NCBI GenBank assembly: GCA_963747535.1
Contig: CAVVFX010000023.1
Coordinates: 1 to 64,000, forward strand
DNA from: CAVVFX01 sp963747535
GTDB taxonomy: Bacteria; Acidobacteriota; Terriglobia; Bryobacterales; Bryobacteraceae
DNA: 64,000 nt
Reading direction: 5' to 3'
Under the pieces are notes generated by a model. That model did no database searches, was not told the origin of the DNA, and saw only the letters and a program-made list of their open reading frames with translations. Both the position numbers and the translations under genes were made by a program. Position 1 is the stretch's first letter, and each line of letters starts with the position of its first letter. Positions 34,436 to 43,728 of the stretch are shown here, piece after piece.

Positions 34436-35323
34436 CTACTTCGGAAACATGCGCTGCAACTCATCGAGCGCCGGACGGCGGCCATACTCGCACAACTGGA
34501 AGGCTTCGGCATGCTGGACGTGTTGCCCCTGTGCGCCGTAGCGTTTTTCGAGTGCGGCTCTCACCACCGGGGAAATGCTCCCAGCCCGAACCTTGGAAAG
34601 CCATTGTATGCGGGCCGCGGCGCCGGCGGGCACCTCCTCCAACCGGCCGTCTACCCACGGCAACCATTCGTACATTTGCGAAACTTGCGCGTCGAGTGCG
34701 GCGATCTTCTGGTCCCACACGTCGTCGATCGAGACGACTACGTCCGGGCGGAAAGGATTCGGCTCTTGAAAGCTGTCCTGGTAATACAGGAAAACGGGAT
34801 TCTTGCGCAGCGGGGCGGTCTCCGGAACGACCGCGGGCACCATCACCATGTAAGCGGCGTCCTGGACCAGCACACCGGTGTACCGATGGTCGGGATGGTA
34901 ATCATTGATTCGCGGAGCAACCACGATATCCGCCTTCCACTGGCGAATGGCGCGAATGATCTGCCGGCGCACTTCGAGGGACGGCAGCAGTTCTCCGTCA
35001 TGGTTGCCGAGAACATCGTATTCCGCGATGCCCAGCCGCCGCGCGGACTCCTGCGTCTCCGCATATCGCCGCTTGGCCAGCTCGGCGCCGCGCTGGGTTT
35101 GATGGCCGGAGTCTCCGTTCGTCACGGAAAGGAATTTCACCGCATGGCCGGCCTTGGCGAATTTGGCGGCTGTTCCGGCGAACTTGCCGTCGCAATCGTC
35201 CGGGTGCGCCCCGATCGCAATGATACGCAAGGTGGTGGTCTGAGGAGGTGGGGTCTGTGCTGTCAGCAATACAGAGTTGATCATAGTGCAGGCTGCGAGC
35301 AGCCCAAGGAGTGGGAGTCTCAT
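34436..35323 (-). CDS. Secreted PIG-L/LmbE-family deacetylase
   Basis: 295 residues from the ATG at 35323 (signal peptide MRLPLLGLLAACTMINSVLL); the frame stays open to 35395 but that part overlaps the upstream gene. AHPDD at residues 39-43 and HPDH further on are the zinc-binding and catalytic motifs of PIG-L de-N-acetylases, which remove acetyl groups from N-acetylglucosaminyl compounds. Last gene of a DUF1592-DUF1552-deacetylase run, 38 bases after the DUF1552 stop. Substrate unknown. Confidence 0.87.
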   Translation of the reverse strand: MRLPLLGLLAACTMINSVLLTAQTPPPQTTTLRIIAIGAHPDDCDGKFAGTAAKFAKAGHAVKFLSVTNGDSGHQTQRGAELAKRRYAETQESARRLGIAEYDVLGNHDGELLPSLEVRRQIIRAIRQWKADIVVAPRINDYHPDHRYTGVLVQDAAYMVMVPAVVPETAPLRKNPVFLYYQDSFQEPNPFRPDVVVSIDDVWDQKIAALDAQVSQMYEWLPWVDGRLEEVPAGAAARIQWLSKVRAGSISPVVRAALEKRYGAQGQHVQHAEAFQLCEYGRRPALDELQRMFPK

Positions 35324-35360
35324 TTTGAAGATCCTGGAAAAGCCGCGTTGCCAGCCTTGC

Positions 35361-36692
35361 TTACGCAAAAACTCCCGGGAGTTCTTTGGAAGCACTGGGA
35401 AATGATTTGAGGTTGGCCGACATGGCTTTGTTCGCCACCGCGAGATAGAGGTCGGCGACGGTGCCGGTGGTTCGGGTATGCAGTCCCGTTTTCAGGCCTG
35501 CGGCGTGGCCGGCGACGATGAGCGACATGCCGTTGTTCTTATGATCGTTGGCCTCGGCGTGTTCGTGCGCGTAAATGATGGCGCAGCGGTCGAGCAAGGT
35601 CTTGTCGCCTTCCGGTGTAGCGCGTAATTTTCCCAGAAAATATGCGAACTCCTGGATATGCCAGCGGCAGATATCGCGCATGATCCGCTGGCCGTCGGGA
35701 GCCTGCGAGCCGGGCGCTTTGCCGTCGGCATGGGTGTAGTCATGATGGCGCGCCGAGGTGAGGCCCAGCCAGGGGAATCGCGAGAGTCCCTGGCATTTCG
35801 TCAACATGTACGATGCCACACGGGTCTGTCCGGAGGCCAGCGCATGCACCAGCAGATCGCTTTGCAATTTGGCGATGCGCGGCCAGTCCTTCATATCTTC
35901 GACCTCGGGCGGATCGACGCGGTGATACTCGGGAGGCAGGCTGGCGATGGTGCGCTCGACATCGCGAATCGACGAAAGGTGCTCGTCGAGACGCGTCTGA
36001 TCTTCTTTCCCGAGTGCGTTGCGCAAGCTTGCCGCGTCCCCCTGCACCGCGTCGAGAATGCTGTGCTTGCGGCTGATCCACTGCGAATCCCGGGCACCGA
36101 AGAGACGGTCGAAGAGTTTGGCCGGCATCATCTCAGGAGGCAGGGCGCGATCCCGCCCGGCCCAAGTCATATTGCGCTGGATGCTTTCGCCGAAAGATTC
36201 CTGAGACACGCCCAACTGGAGAGAGCGGAAGCGCGTTTGGCCGGCGGGTTGATCGGCGATGGCTTGCGCGACGACCTGATCGATCGATGGCCCTCCCGCG
36301 CCGCGGCCGCTGAACTGCGTGCCGGTCATCAGGGCGCTCATGGAACGATGGTGATCGTTACCGGGGCCAGGGAGCCGCGCGGCTGGATTATCCAGGCCGG
36401 TGATGACGTGGAAGTGCTCCTTCAGTGGCGCGAGCGGCGCGAGACAGGGAGACAGAACATAATCGGGGCCAGTATCCTGAGGAATCCAATACTTTTCGGT
36501 GATGCCGTTGCCATTGAACCAAAGGATAAATCGCGTGGGAATTTGCTTTTCCGCCGCATAGGCTGTGCCGTTGCCGTTGAACATAGCGACCAGCGGCGGC
36601 AGGCCGAGCCACACGCGGGTCTGAGTAGCCGCGGCCAATCCTTTTAAGAGGAAACGCCGCGAGAGAGTCCGCGGTTTTATAAAGGTCGCCAC
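35361..36692 (-). CDS. DUF1552 secreted protein
   Basis: 443 residues with a Tat-type leader (SRRFLLKGLAAATQ). 'RFILWFNGNGITEKYWIPQD' and 'GPGNDHHRSMSALMTGTQFS' are family signatures of DUF1552, usually encoded next to DUF1592 cytochromes in planctomycetes and acidobacteria. Its fold resembles sulfatase/DUF1501-type proteins; the activity is unknown. It begins 14 bases after the DUF1592 stop, so they are an operon. Confidence 0.88.
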   Translation of the reverse strand: MATFIKPRTLSRRFLLKGLAAATQTRVWLGLPPLVAMFNGNGTAYAAEKQIPTRFILWFNGNGITEKYWIPQDTGPDYVLSPCLAPLAPLKEHFHVITGLDNPAARLPGPGNDHHRSMSALMTGTQFSGRGAGGPSIDQVVAQAIADQPAGQTRFRSLQLGVSQESFGESIQRNMTWAGRDRALPPEMMPAKLFDRLFGARDSQWISRKHSILDAVQGDAASLRNALGKEDQTRLDEHLSSIRDVERTIASLPPEYHRVDPPEVEDMKDWPRIAKLQSDLLVHALASGQTRVASYMLTKCQGLSRFPWLGLTSARHHDYTHADGKAPGSQAPDGQRIMRDICRWHIQEFAYFLGKLRATPEGDKTLLDRCAIIYAHEHAEANDHKNNGMSLIVAGHAAGLKTGLHTRTTGTVADLYLAVANKAMSANLKSFPSASKELPGVFA

Positions 36693-36706
36693 GTCGATAC
36701 CTCCTG

Positions 36707-38725
36707 CTACCGTTCGGAAGCTTCCGGCGGGAACACCAGATATTTTATCAAAGACACCATCAGTTTTTGGAATTGATAGCCTGAGTCGCGGAAATCCGCG
36801 GTGGCGCGCTCGAGAATACGGTCGTCATCCCGCGTTTCGCGGCGGCCGGCGGCGTAGCGGAAGAGTTGCTTTACCACGCACTGCTGGCATTGCGGATTCG
36901 CGGAGAGAACGCGGCCAAGTTCGCGTGGAGAGGCAAACTCCGAATTGGGAATCCCGGCGACAAAGGCGCTCGCATCGATGGGCAACTCCACGCTGGTGAT
37001 CTTGTCGTCCTTTTCGCCGTGGCCGGGGAAGAAGGTGACTTTCAGCATTTCACGCTTTTGGCCGATGGCGTCGAAGTGTTCGAAACCGAAGCCGACGGGG
37101 TCGATCAGCGAGTGACAACTTTTACAGCTTTCGTTCACCTGGTGCTGCGCGAGACGCTGGCGATTGGTCTTAGGCGCATCCTTACCCAAAGCGGGCAGAT
37201 TGGTGTTGACTCCGGGAGGGGGAGGCGGGACTTCCTGACAGAGGAATTGCTGGCGAATAAATAAGCCGCGCGCGGTCGGCGAGGTCTCTTCGGGCTTGCT
37301 GCTGGCAGCGAGGAAAAGTGCTTGTCCGAGAATGCCGGCTCGTCCGGAAGATTCGGGAAGCGGAACGCGGCCGAATTCGACGGGAGGCGCCGGTAGCTGA
37401 TAGAGCGCCGCGAGATCGGAATTGATGAACGTGTAATCGGCCGAGAAGAGGTGCATGAAGTTGCCGTTGTTCCACACCAGGTCGGCAGCCAGGCGACGGG
37501 TTTCTTCCGCCATCGCGAGGGCCAGTTCCTGCGTGAAGATGGGAAACAGCCGCCGGTCTTTGACCATTCCGCTGACGCGGTCGAAGCGCAGCCATTCCGC
37601 AATAAACTCATCGACGGCGGATCGGGCGCGCGGATCGGCCAGCATGCGGCGAGCCATGGTTTCGAGACCCGAGGACGTGTTCAGTTCCCCCGATTCCGCA
37701 GCGTGCAGCAAAGTCTCATCGGGCGTGGTGTTCCAAAGAAAATAAGAGAGCCGGCTGGCGGTCTCGAACGGCGTCCATCCGGCCACGTTTCCGTTTTCGA
37801 TGCGAGTGAGAAACGCGGGCGATTGCAACATGGCCTCGACTACGATCCGGGCTCCGTCGATGAAGCTTTTTCGCGCTTCGGCTTCGGAGGCAAAAAGCTT
37901 CGCGTAGCGCGCAGTTTCCTCAGCGCTCAGCGGGCGTCGAAACGCGCGACGGCCGAAACCGCGGATGAATTTATCACGGCACACAGGGTCCGCGATGCCG
38001 GCGGGATGGCAGGGAATCAGATGGTGGGTATCGCCCGCGCGGAAGGCGTTGCTCGCCAGCTTTTCGGCGGCTGAAGTGTAGGCCTCGGCGAGCAAAGGCG
38101 AAGTGCTTTGGCCCTGGAACTGATCCTTGAAACCGTTGACGAAGTCTTCCTCGGGAAATTGGCCGGCGATGCGGGTGTCGTCGCCCAGGAGTTCGCGCAC
38201 GGTGTTGTTATATTGCGCGCGGGTGAGCTGGCGCAGCACGGGCGTCTGCCTGGCGGGCGGTGGGAGTTCGCCGGTATCGGTACGGGTTGCATTGGAGGGG
38301 GCGACCGTCGCAAGGTATGCGATCCAGTTCTTGAGGACGGCTTCTTCGGGACTGTCCGGCTGGATGCGGAGTCCGCCGGTGTGGGGCATGCGTCTGGTCG
38401 GTTTGTTGAGGAGAAGTGAGTGGTCGGGTGCTGCACGGTCGATAAGGAGAGCCAGGGATTTGCCGAAGGTGTCGATAGCGGCGGGAGGGGCGTCGGAATC
38501 GGGGAAGTGGAGACGCGTGCCGGAAGCTACGCCGTCCGGGTTGTGGCATGCCGGGCAGCCGGCCTTCAGGAAAATTGGATAAAGGGATTGGCGGAAGTAT
38601 GCGGGATTGGGAGGGGCGCCATAGAGGAACGGGGTCAGGCACGCCGCCAGAAGGATTCGGGCGAGGCTTCCCAAGCGGCCTCGATTGCGTATACGGCGGG
38701 GGGGCATGTAACACGGGAAGGCCAT
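36707..38725 (-). CDS. DUF1587/1592/1588/1585 cytochrome-type secreted protein
   Basis: 672 residues. A signal peptide precedes a haem motif CPACH (in 'LKAGCPACHNPDG'), then 'RQLTRAQYNNTVRELLGDD' of DUF1587, the large DUF1592 helical part (SYFLWNTTPDETL), DUF1588 ('RAGILGQALFLAASSKPEET', 'FIRQQFLCQEVPPPPPGV', SCKSCHSLIDPVGFGFEHFD with a second haem-like CKSCH) and DUF1585 near the end (QCQQCVVKQLFRYAAGR). This domain order is the planctomycete/acidobacterial 'PSD1-like' set. Role in extracellular oxidation is inferred; substrate unknown. First gene of its operon. Confidence 0.9.
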   Translation of the reverse strand: MAFPCYMPPRRIRNRGRLGSLARILLAACLTPFLYGAPPNPAYFRQSLYPIFLKAGCPACHNPDGVASGTRLHFPDSDAPPAAIDTFGKSLALLIDRAAPDHSLLLNKPTRRMPHTGGLRIQPDSPEEAVLKNWIAYLATVAPSNATRTDTGELPPPARQTPVLRQLTRAQYNNTVRELLGDDTRIAGQFPEEDFVNGFKDQFQGQSTSPLLAEAYTSAAEKLASNAFRAGDTHHLIPCHPAGIADPVCRDKFIRGFGRRAFRRPLSAEETARYAKLFASEAEARKSFIDGARIVVEAMLQSPAFLTRIENGNVAGWTPFETASRLSYFLWNTTPDETLLHAAESGELNTSSGLETMARRMLADPRARSAVDEFIAEWLRFDRVSGMVKDRRLFPIFTQELALAMAEETRRLAADLVWNNGNFMHLFSADYTFINSDLAALYQLPAPPVEFGRVPLPESSGRAGILGQALFLAASSKPEETSPTARGLFIRQQFLCQEVPPPPPGVNTNLPALGKDAPKTNRQRLAQHQVNESCKSCHSLIDPVGFGFEHFDAIGQKREMLKVTFFPGHGEKDDKITSVELPIDASAFVAGIPNSEFASPRELGRVLSANPQCQQCVVKQLFRYAAGRRETRDDDRILERATADFRDSGYQFQKLMVSLIKYLVFPPEASER

Positions 38726-38915
38726 GACTCTCGTGTCTTATTTTAACCATTCTCCGCAGAAACTGCGGCCAAACTCGCTCGCGGGCGACAAAGGCGTAGG
38801 GCTCAGACACATTGAACCACGGCATGCCCCGCGGTTAGCGGCTGAACGGAGGTCGATGGCGCATGCCGCCCGCCGGGCAGGGCCTATTGCTTTTTGCCTT
38901 TTGCAGTCACCAAAC

Positions 38916-39001
38916 TGTCTCGGGTTGTCTCGATCTGTCTCGAAACCATCTGGTTCTGTCGGATCATTCTTTCTTGTCTCGGAGTGTCAGGATTTGTCTC
39001 G
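38916..39001. repeat. Helically phased TGTCTCG repeats
   Basis: TGTCTCG or close variants start at 38916, 38926, 38936, 38957, 38975, 38985 and 38995. Two sets have an exact 10-base period, and the gap 38936-38957 is 21. The array lies 190-275 bases upstream of the DUF1592 operon (minus strand) and in the same 357-bp gap as the end of the haloperoxidase gene. It could be a binding-site cluster or a decayed repeat. The rest of 38726-39082 shows no gene. Confidence 0.55.
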
Positions 39002-39082
39002 CCCATCCCTTATAATTTGAGGCCCGTTGGTGAGCCGCTTCATAAAACATGTGCTCGTTTTCCTGTCTTACTCCGGACCCGC

Positions 39083-40336
39083 CTAACGATCCTGTCCGCT
39101 GGCTTCGCCATGAAGCGGAACGAGGGCGTGGGTCATCACATAATCGCCCACTGACAAGCCCAGCGCTGTGCCATCGACGGTTGCGGTTCGGAAGTGTATG
39201 CCTCCGAAAACGCGTGCATTCATCACTTCCTGAAGCGCGGCTGAGAAGCTGTGAAACTGGCGCGTCACACCCGGCATCGCGGTGGACGGGACACTGAAAG
39301 AAGTCTCCTCGCCGAAGGTTTGCGACAATATGCGTCCTGCCGCGCCGCTGGCACAAGAGTGCGCGGACGGATACTCCGGAAATGCCGGCGTAACAATCAA
39401 TGGAGTCCACGCCGTATCGGGACTCGTGGCATCGTTGCCGTCAGTATCCGCCAACTGAATTGCAGTAATTGGCCGCCACGAGCTATAGAGGTATTTCGAG
39501 TCCCAGCAGCCGATCATGGCGTCGGCCATTGCCACGTCGACCAGAGCGAGCAACCGTGCTGTACGAACCATGGAGTAGTGATGCTGTGAAGCCAGCGCGG
39601 TGACAACCTGATCCCAGTAGTCGGGCGGGTTTCCTGCCTGCCAGAAATTCGCGAAGAGGGTCTGGTCGTTGGTCCGGCCGGAATTGGTGGAACTTCCCAT
39701 GCTCTTCGTTTCATTGAAATCGGCCGTGTACTGGTCGCTGGTCAGGGCCGCCGGCCCGGGCACACGGAACTGCGAAGGCGATCGCATCACCCAGGGCTGG
39801 GTCGTCGCCAGTTGCGGGTCGAGGCCAGGCGCCATAGCGGGTGGAGTTGGCCGCCACTGGCCGGGGGCGGTGCCGCCAAGATAAGGTGAAGGCACATTGG
39901 AAAACCCATCCTGGCTTCTCCACATCCAGATCTGATCGGCAACATATTGACCCCACGTCAGCCCTTGTTGGACTGCGTCAGTGGTGTCGGTGATGGCAGC
40001 CAGGGAAGCCGCGAGCTGCTGATCGAAGGTGGCCTTCTGGGCCGGATAGAGGTATAAAAGTGCAGCGTATGCCGCCTGCGCTGCCGCAGCCCTCTGGGAA
40101 GTGAGCGGCGCCGCTGCCGGCGGCACGTAGATCGGGGTGTAAGCGCGGGCGATTCCGTTCACTGCGTCGAAAACAGCCGCCTGCACAATGGCTGCGACAC
40201 GGGTCGTTATCGGGGCAGGTGTTACCGGCGCCGTGAGCGTTGCCTGATGCAGCACCTGATTCCAATCGGTCACCTCGTCCGCGGTAGCGAGCCCGCTTAC
40301 CGCCAACCAAATTGAGAAAACGATTATGGTCTTCAT
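39083..40336 (-). CDS. Vanadium-dependent haloperoxidase-like (PAP2 superfamily) secreted protein
   Basis: 417 residues with a signal peptide (IVFSIWLAVSGLATA). All three vanadate/phosphate-site motifs are present: KYLYSSWRP (KX6RP), YPSAHS (PSGH with Ala for Gly) and ARVFGGIH (RX5H). The helical surroundings (AAIVQAAVFDAVNGIA near the start) match bacterial vanadium haloperoxidase relatives. It may oxidise halides with peroxide or act as a phosphatase; which one cannot be read from sequence. It stands alone and is divergent from the regulator gene. Confidence 0.85.
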   Translation of the reverse strand: MKTIIVFSIWLAVSGLATADEVTDWNQVLHQATLTAPVTPAPITTRVAAIVQAAVFDAVNGIARAYTPIYVPPAAAPLTSQRAAAAQAAYAALLYLYPAQKATFDQQLAASLAAITDTTDAVQQGLTWGQYVADQIWMWRSQDGFSNVPSPYLGGTAPGQWRPTPPAMAPGLDPQLATTQPWVMRSPSQFRVPGPAALTSDQYTADFNETKSMGSSTNSGRTNDQTLFANFWQAGNPPDYWDQVVTALASQHHYSMVRTARLLALVDVAMADAMIGCWDSKYLYSSWRPITAIQLADTDGNDATSPDTAWTPLIVTPAFPEYPSAHSCASGAAGRILSQTFGEETSFSVPSTAMPGVTRQFHSFSAALQEVMNARVFGGIHFRTATVDGTALGLSVGDYVMTHALVPLHGEASGQDR

Positions 40337-40478
40337 GTTCCTAAACGCCTCCGAACGTTATTTTCAAGATCGCGGGCCAATTGGGATATGTGTGGGCCGC
40401 GTCGAGTATTCGGGGATTGTTATCGATTTACACAGTCAACTCAATACCCGGCAGGTAAAATCTGGGTGACATGGCATA

Positions 40479-42470
40479 TTGTTGATTTGTATAGGCTTGT
40501 GGTCGAGAGTGACACGCTGGAAATCACCCGGCAGCAATGGTAAAATCGGCGGACAAGGAGGCATTACGACCAAGTCGAACGGGTCGCGCAGGAGTGTTAG
40601 TTTCGGGCCCTTCGAGTTCGATCCCCAGACGGGTGAGCTGCGTAAGCACGGGATGCGGTTGAAGATTCAGGGCCAGCCTGTCCAGGTGCTGGCCATGCTG
40701 ATCGAGCGCCCCGGTGAGGTGCTGGCACGCGATGAGTTGCAGAAACGTCTCTGGCCCGGCGAGACATTCGTCGATTTCGAACATAGTCTGAACGCCGCGA
40801 TTAAACGGCTTCGCGCTGCCTTGGGCGACTCGGCCCAGGCGCCGCGCTTCGTGGAAACGCTCGCTCGCCGGGGTTATCGTTTTATCGCCCCGCTGACTCT
40901 GGCGTCGGTTCATCCGGTGGAGGATGTTTCGAGCATTGCTGTTCCGATTCCTGTCGCAGCCCCGGCGAGGGCCCGCGGGTTTCCGTCAGCTATGGCCGGA
41001 GTTGCCATAGCCGCGGCCGGCCTTCTGGCAGCCCTCGGCATGGTCACGTCCGGCGCCCTCCATACGATTCGCGATCGTGCGATTTCGGCGCCAATCCGCT
41101 CCCTGGCCGTACTTCCGTTGGCCAATCTCTCGGGTGATCACGAGCAGGACTATTTCGTAGACGGAATGACCGATGCGCTGCGCCAACGCCTGGAGCTGAT
41201 CAGTTCGCTTCGGGTGATTTCCCGAACGTCTTCGATGCATTACCGTGAAAACCGCAAGCCTCTCCCGGAAATTGCGCGTGAACTGAACGTCGATGCGGTT
41301 GTAGAGGGTTCCGTGTTGCGCTCCGGAGATCGCGTCAGGATCAACGTCGAACTCACGCACGCCACTCAGGATAAACGCCTGTGGAGTAACAGTTACGAAG
41401 GGGATCTGCGGGACATTTTCGCCTTGCAGGCAACTGTGGCAATGAGAATCGCCGACGAAATCCGCGTCGCCCTGCCGCCGCCCGATCGCGCGCGATTAGC
41501 CGTTGTACGTCCTTTCATTCCGGACGCGTATCAAGCGTACTCTAAGGGCCGGTTCTACTGGAACAAGCGCACGGAGGAGGATCTGAAAAAGGCGATCGGT
41601 TTCTTTGAGCAGGCGATCGACAAAGATCCGAACTATGCGCTCGCATACGATGGGCTCGCGGACAGTTGGATCCCGCTCGGCTGGTATGGCTACCTGTCGC
41701 CGTCTGACACCTTTCCGCACGCCAGGTCGGCCGTGATGAGAGCTTTGGCTCTTGACGACTCTCTAGCCGCCGCCCATACCTCGCTGGCGTTCGTTAAACT
41801 CTATTCCGATCGCGACTGGGTAGGGGCCGAGAGCGAATTCCGCCGCAGCATCGAGCTCAACCCGAATTACGCCAATGGCCACCATTGGTACGCCGAGTTC
41901 TTATCGCTGGTAGGCCGGCACAAAGAAGCCATCACGGAATCGCAGCGCGCACGAGAACTCGATCCCCTTTCGAACATTATCAACGCCTGGGTAAGTTCGC
42001 GGTACTACTTTGCCAGGCAGTACGATCTAGCCATTCAAGAGGGTCGGAATGCGGTCGAGATGGATGTGGGTTTCGCGCCGGCGCATCTGGTACTTGGGCA
42101 CGCTTACGAACAGAAGGGGATGCTCAAAGAAGCCATCGCCGAATTCGAAAAGGCCACCCGGCTCGCGAGGGGCTCGATGTATGCCGCGTCGCTCGCTCAC
42201 GCTTACGGAATTGCGGGCCGGCGGTCAGCGGCGTCCATGGTGCTTGAGCGCCTCCGGAACATGTCGGAGCGTGAATTCGTTTCGTCATACGACCTGGCCA
42301 TCGCAGAAGTGGGACTTCGAGACCAGAACAAGGTATTCGACCTACTCAACGCGGCGGTCGAGGAGCGTTCGCCACGCGTGGCGTTTCTGGGAGTGGACCC
42401 CCGCTTTGACGAACTGCGCGCTGATCCGCGATTCATGGCCTTATTGCGACTCATCGGATTACGTTCTTGA
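40479..42470 (+). CDS. CadC-like winged-HTH regulator with FlgO/TolB-like and TPR domains
   Basis: Up to 663 residues. An OmpR-type DNA-binding domain (FGPFEFDPQTGELRKHGMRL to ARRGYRFIAP) is followed by a membrane helix (VAIAAAGLLAALGMV), a TolB/FlgO-like domain (SLAVLPLANLSGDHEQDYF, 'VDAVVEGSVLRSGDRVRINV') and about eight TPRs ('AYDGLADSWIPLGW', 'AHTSLAFVKLYSDRDWVGAE'). Such membrane-tethered regulators bind DNA with the N-terminus and sense through the periplasmic part. The start is unresolved: TTG 40479 and GTG 40509 lack good ribosome-binding sites, while AAGGAGG at 40555 points to a non-canonical start near 40563-40566. It may control the haloperoxidase upstream; inference. Confidence 0.87.
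   Translation: MLICIGLWSRVTRWKSPGSNGKIGGQGGITTKSNGSRRSVSFGPFEFDPQTGELRKHGMRLKIQGQPVQVLAMLIERPGEVLARDELQKRLWPGETFVDFEHSLNAAIKRLRAALGDSAQAPRFVETLARRGYRFIAPLTLASVHPVEDVSSIAVPIPVAAPARARGFPSAMAGVAIAAAGLLAALGMVTSGALHTIRDRAISAPIRSLAVLPLANLSGDHEQDYFVDGMTDALRQRLELISSLRVISRTSSMHYRENRKPLPEIARELNVDAVVEGSVLRSGDRVRINVELTHATQDKRLWSNSYEGDLRDIFALQATVAMRIADEIRVALPPPDRARLAVVRPFIPDAYQAYSKGRFYWNKRTEEDLKKAIGFFEQAIDKDPNYALAYDGLADSWIPLGWYGYLSPSDTFPHARSAVMRALALDDSLAAAHTSLAFVKLYSDRDWVGAESEFRRSIELNPNYANGHHWYAEFLSLVGRHKEAITESQRARELDPLSNIINAWVSSRYYFARQYDLAIQEGRNAVEMDVGFAPAHLVLGHAYEQKGMLKEAIAEFEKATRLARGSMYAASLAHAYGIAGRRSAASMVLERLRNMSEREFVSSYDLAIAEVGLRDQNKVFDLLNAAVEERSPRVAFLGVDPRFDELRADPRFMALLRLIGLRS
40555..40561 (+). promoter_or_regulatory. 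Strong Shine-Dalgarno inside annotated start of the wHTH-TPR gene
   Basis: AAGGAGG lies in frame just before ATT-ACG-ACC-AAG. A start at ATT (40563) or ACG (40566) would give MTTKSNG or MTKSNG, right at the beginning of the winged-helix domain. No ATG, GTG or TTG is correctly placed. Confidence 0.4.
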
Positions 42471-42897
42471 TCAGCCGATGGTAGGGTGGGCCAGTTCCGG
42501 CCTGCTGGCTACTGTGCCGCGGAACACGCGGGCAAACAGAGTTGCCGGAACTCGCGGGCGTTAAGGACCTCGGGTGCGCTCAAGCGGCTCTCGCTCGCGG
42601 GCGCAAATCTTCACATGAGGCCAGAGCTGGCTGAAAGCCGGCTGCAGCCAGGATTGGCTGCCCCACTTTTCTAACACAGTAGTACTAACGAGACTCCGCC
42701 GGTGGAACAGGCCAGACTGGCTGCGTAAAACTTGACGCAAAGACAACAAGTTTTCTGCCTCAAGGAATCTAGCGGGTTGTGGGAAGCTGAGCCACATGAA
42801 CCGCGATTAACTTTTCCGGTCCTCGATGCTTGCCGTTCCGAAGCGGGTGAAGCCGCGCTTCTGCTATGCTTCAATCAACGTTTGAGGTAATTGATCT
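42471..42897. other. Intergenic region before the DUF4159 operon
   Basis: Contains palindromic GGCTG/CAGCC repeats around 42620-42665 (GCTGAAAGCCGGCTGCAGCC) and no recognisable gene. The promoter of the operon should lie in its last 150 bases. Confidence 0.45.
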
Positions 42898-43707
42898 ATG
42901 AAGCTGGTGCGGTCCACTTCCGCCAGTCTCCTCCTGTTTTCGCTCAGCCTCGGGCTATTTGCGATGCAAGACGGAGAGTACCAGGGCTACGGCCGGCGGC
43001 GATACTCCTACTCGAGCGGACCGAACGTGCCCTCGGAGTTTTATTGGAGCCGGCTGCAGTACACTTCCAGCTACGCCAGCGGCAGCAGTTTCGGTTTTCG
43101 CGGTTTTCGCGGCGGCTGGGCCAGGGATTACCCCAAGGCCGACAACGATTGCCTGATTGCCCTACGGCGTTTGACCCACATCAACTCTCCCTCACCGCTG
43201 AACGTGGTCGATCTCGATAGCGACCATATCTTCGACTATCCCTGGATCTACGCCGTCCAGGTCAACACCTGGACCTTCAGCGACGAGGAGGCTAAACGCC
43301 TGCACGATTATCTGTTGAAAGGCGGCTTCCTCATGGTGGACGATTTCCACGGCACCGAGGACTGGGAACATTTCATGGCCGGCATGCGCATGGTGCTGCC
43401 CGACCGGCCCGTCGAGGATCTCAAGGATAGCGACGAGATCTACCATGTTCTGTACGACATCAATGAAAAGTTTCAGATCCCCAGCGAGGTCTACGTCAAC
43501 ACCGGGCGAACCTACGAGAAGGACGGCTACGTGCCCAAGTGGCGCGCCATACGCAACGACCACGGGCGTATTATGGTGGCGATCTGCGCCAACATGCATC
43601 TCGGTGACGCCTGGGAATGGGCGGACAGCCCTGAGTATCCCGAGAAGTTTTCCGGACTGGCTTTTCGCATCGTCCTCAACTACATAACCTACGCCATGAC
43701 CCATTAG
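42898..43707 (+). CDS. DUF4159 secreted protein
   Basis: 269 residues. A signal peptide (SASLLLFSLSLGLFA) and a Tyr/Ser/Gly-rich spacer lead to a DUF4159 domain: 'PWIYAVQVNTWTFSDEEAKR', the strand-loop GGFLMVDDFHGT and 'NDHGRIMVAICANMHLGDAW'. DUF4159 has a glutamine-amidotransferase-like fold and usually belongs to MoxR-linked VWA operons. It is first in a run with a VWA protein and a DUF58 protein. Function unknown. Confidence 0.87.
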   Translation: MKLVRSTSASLLLFSLSLGLFAMQDGEYQGYGRRRYSYSSGPNVPSEFYWSRLQYTSSYASGSSFGFRGFRGGWARDYPKADNDCLIALRRLTHINSPSPLNVVDLDSDHIFDYPWIYAVQVNTWTFSDEEAKRLHDYLLKGGFLMVDDFHGTEDWEHFMAGMRMVLPDRPVEDLKDSDEIYHVLYDINEKFQIPSEVYVNTGRTYEKDGYVPKWRAIRNDHGRIMVAICANMHLGDAWEWADSPEYPEKFSGLAFRIVLNYITYAMTH

Positions 43708-43728
43708 TCCGCCGGCACCCACGACCCC

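Noticed and set aside
38916..39001. CRISPR array suspicion for the TGTCTCG repeats
   Set aside because: Repeat units are only 7 bases with 3-base gaps; no spacers of CRISPR length.
39010..39015. TATAAT as a plus-strand promoter
   Set aside because: No plus-strand gene follows within 1 kb and no -35 box is seen.
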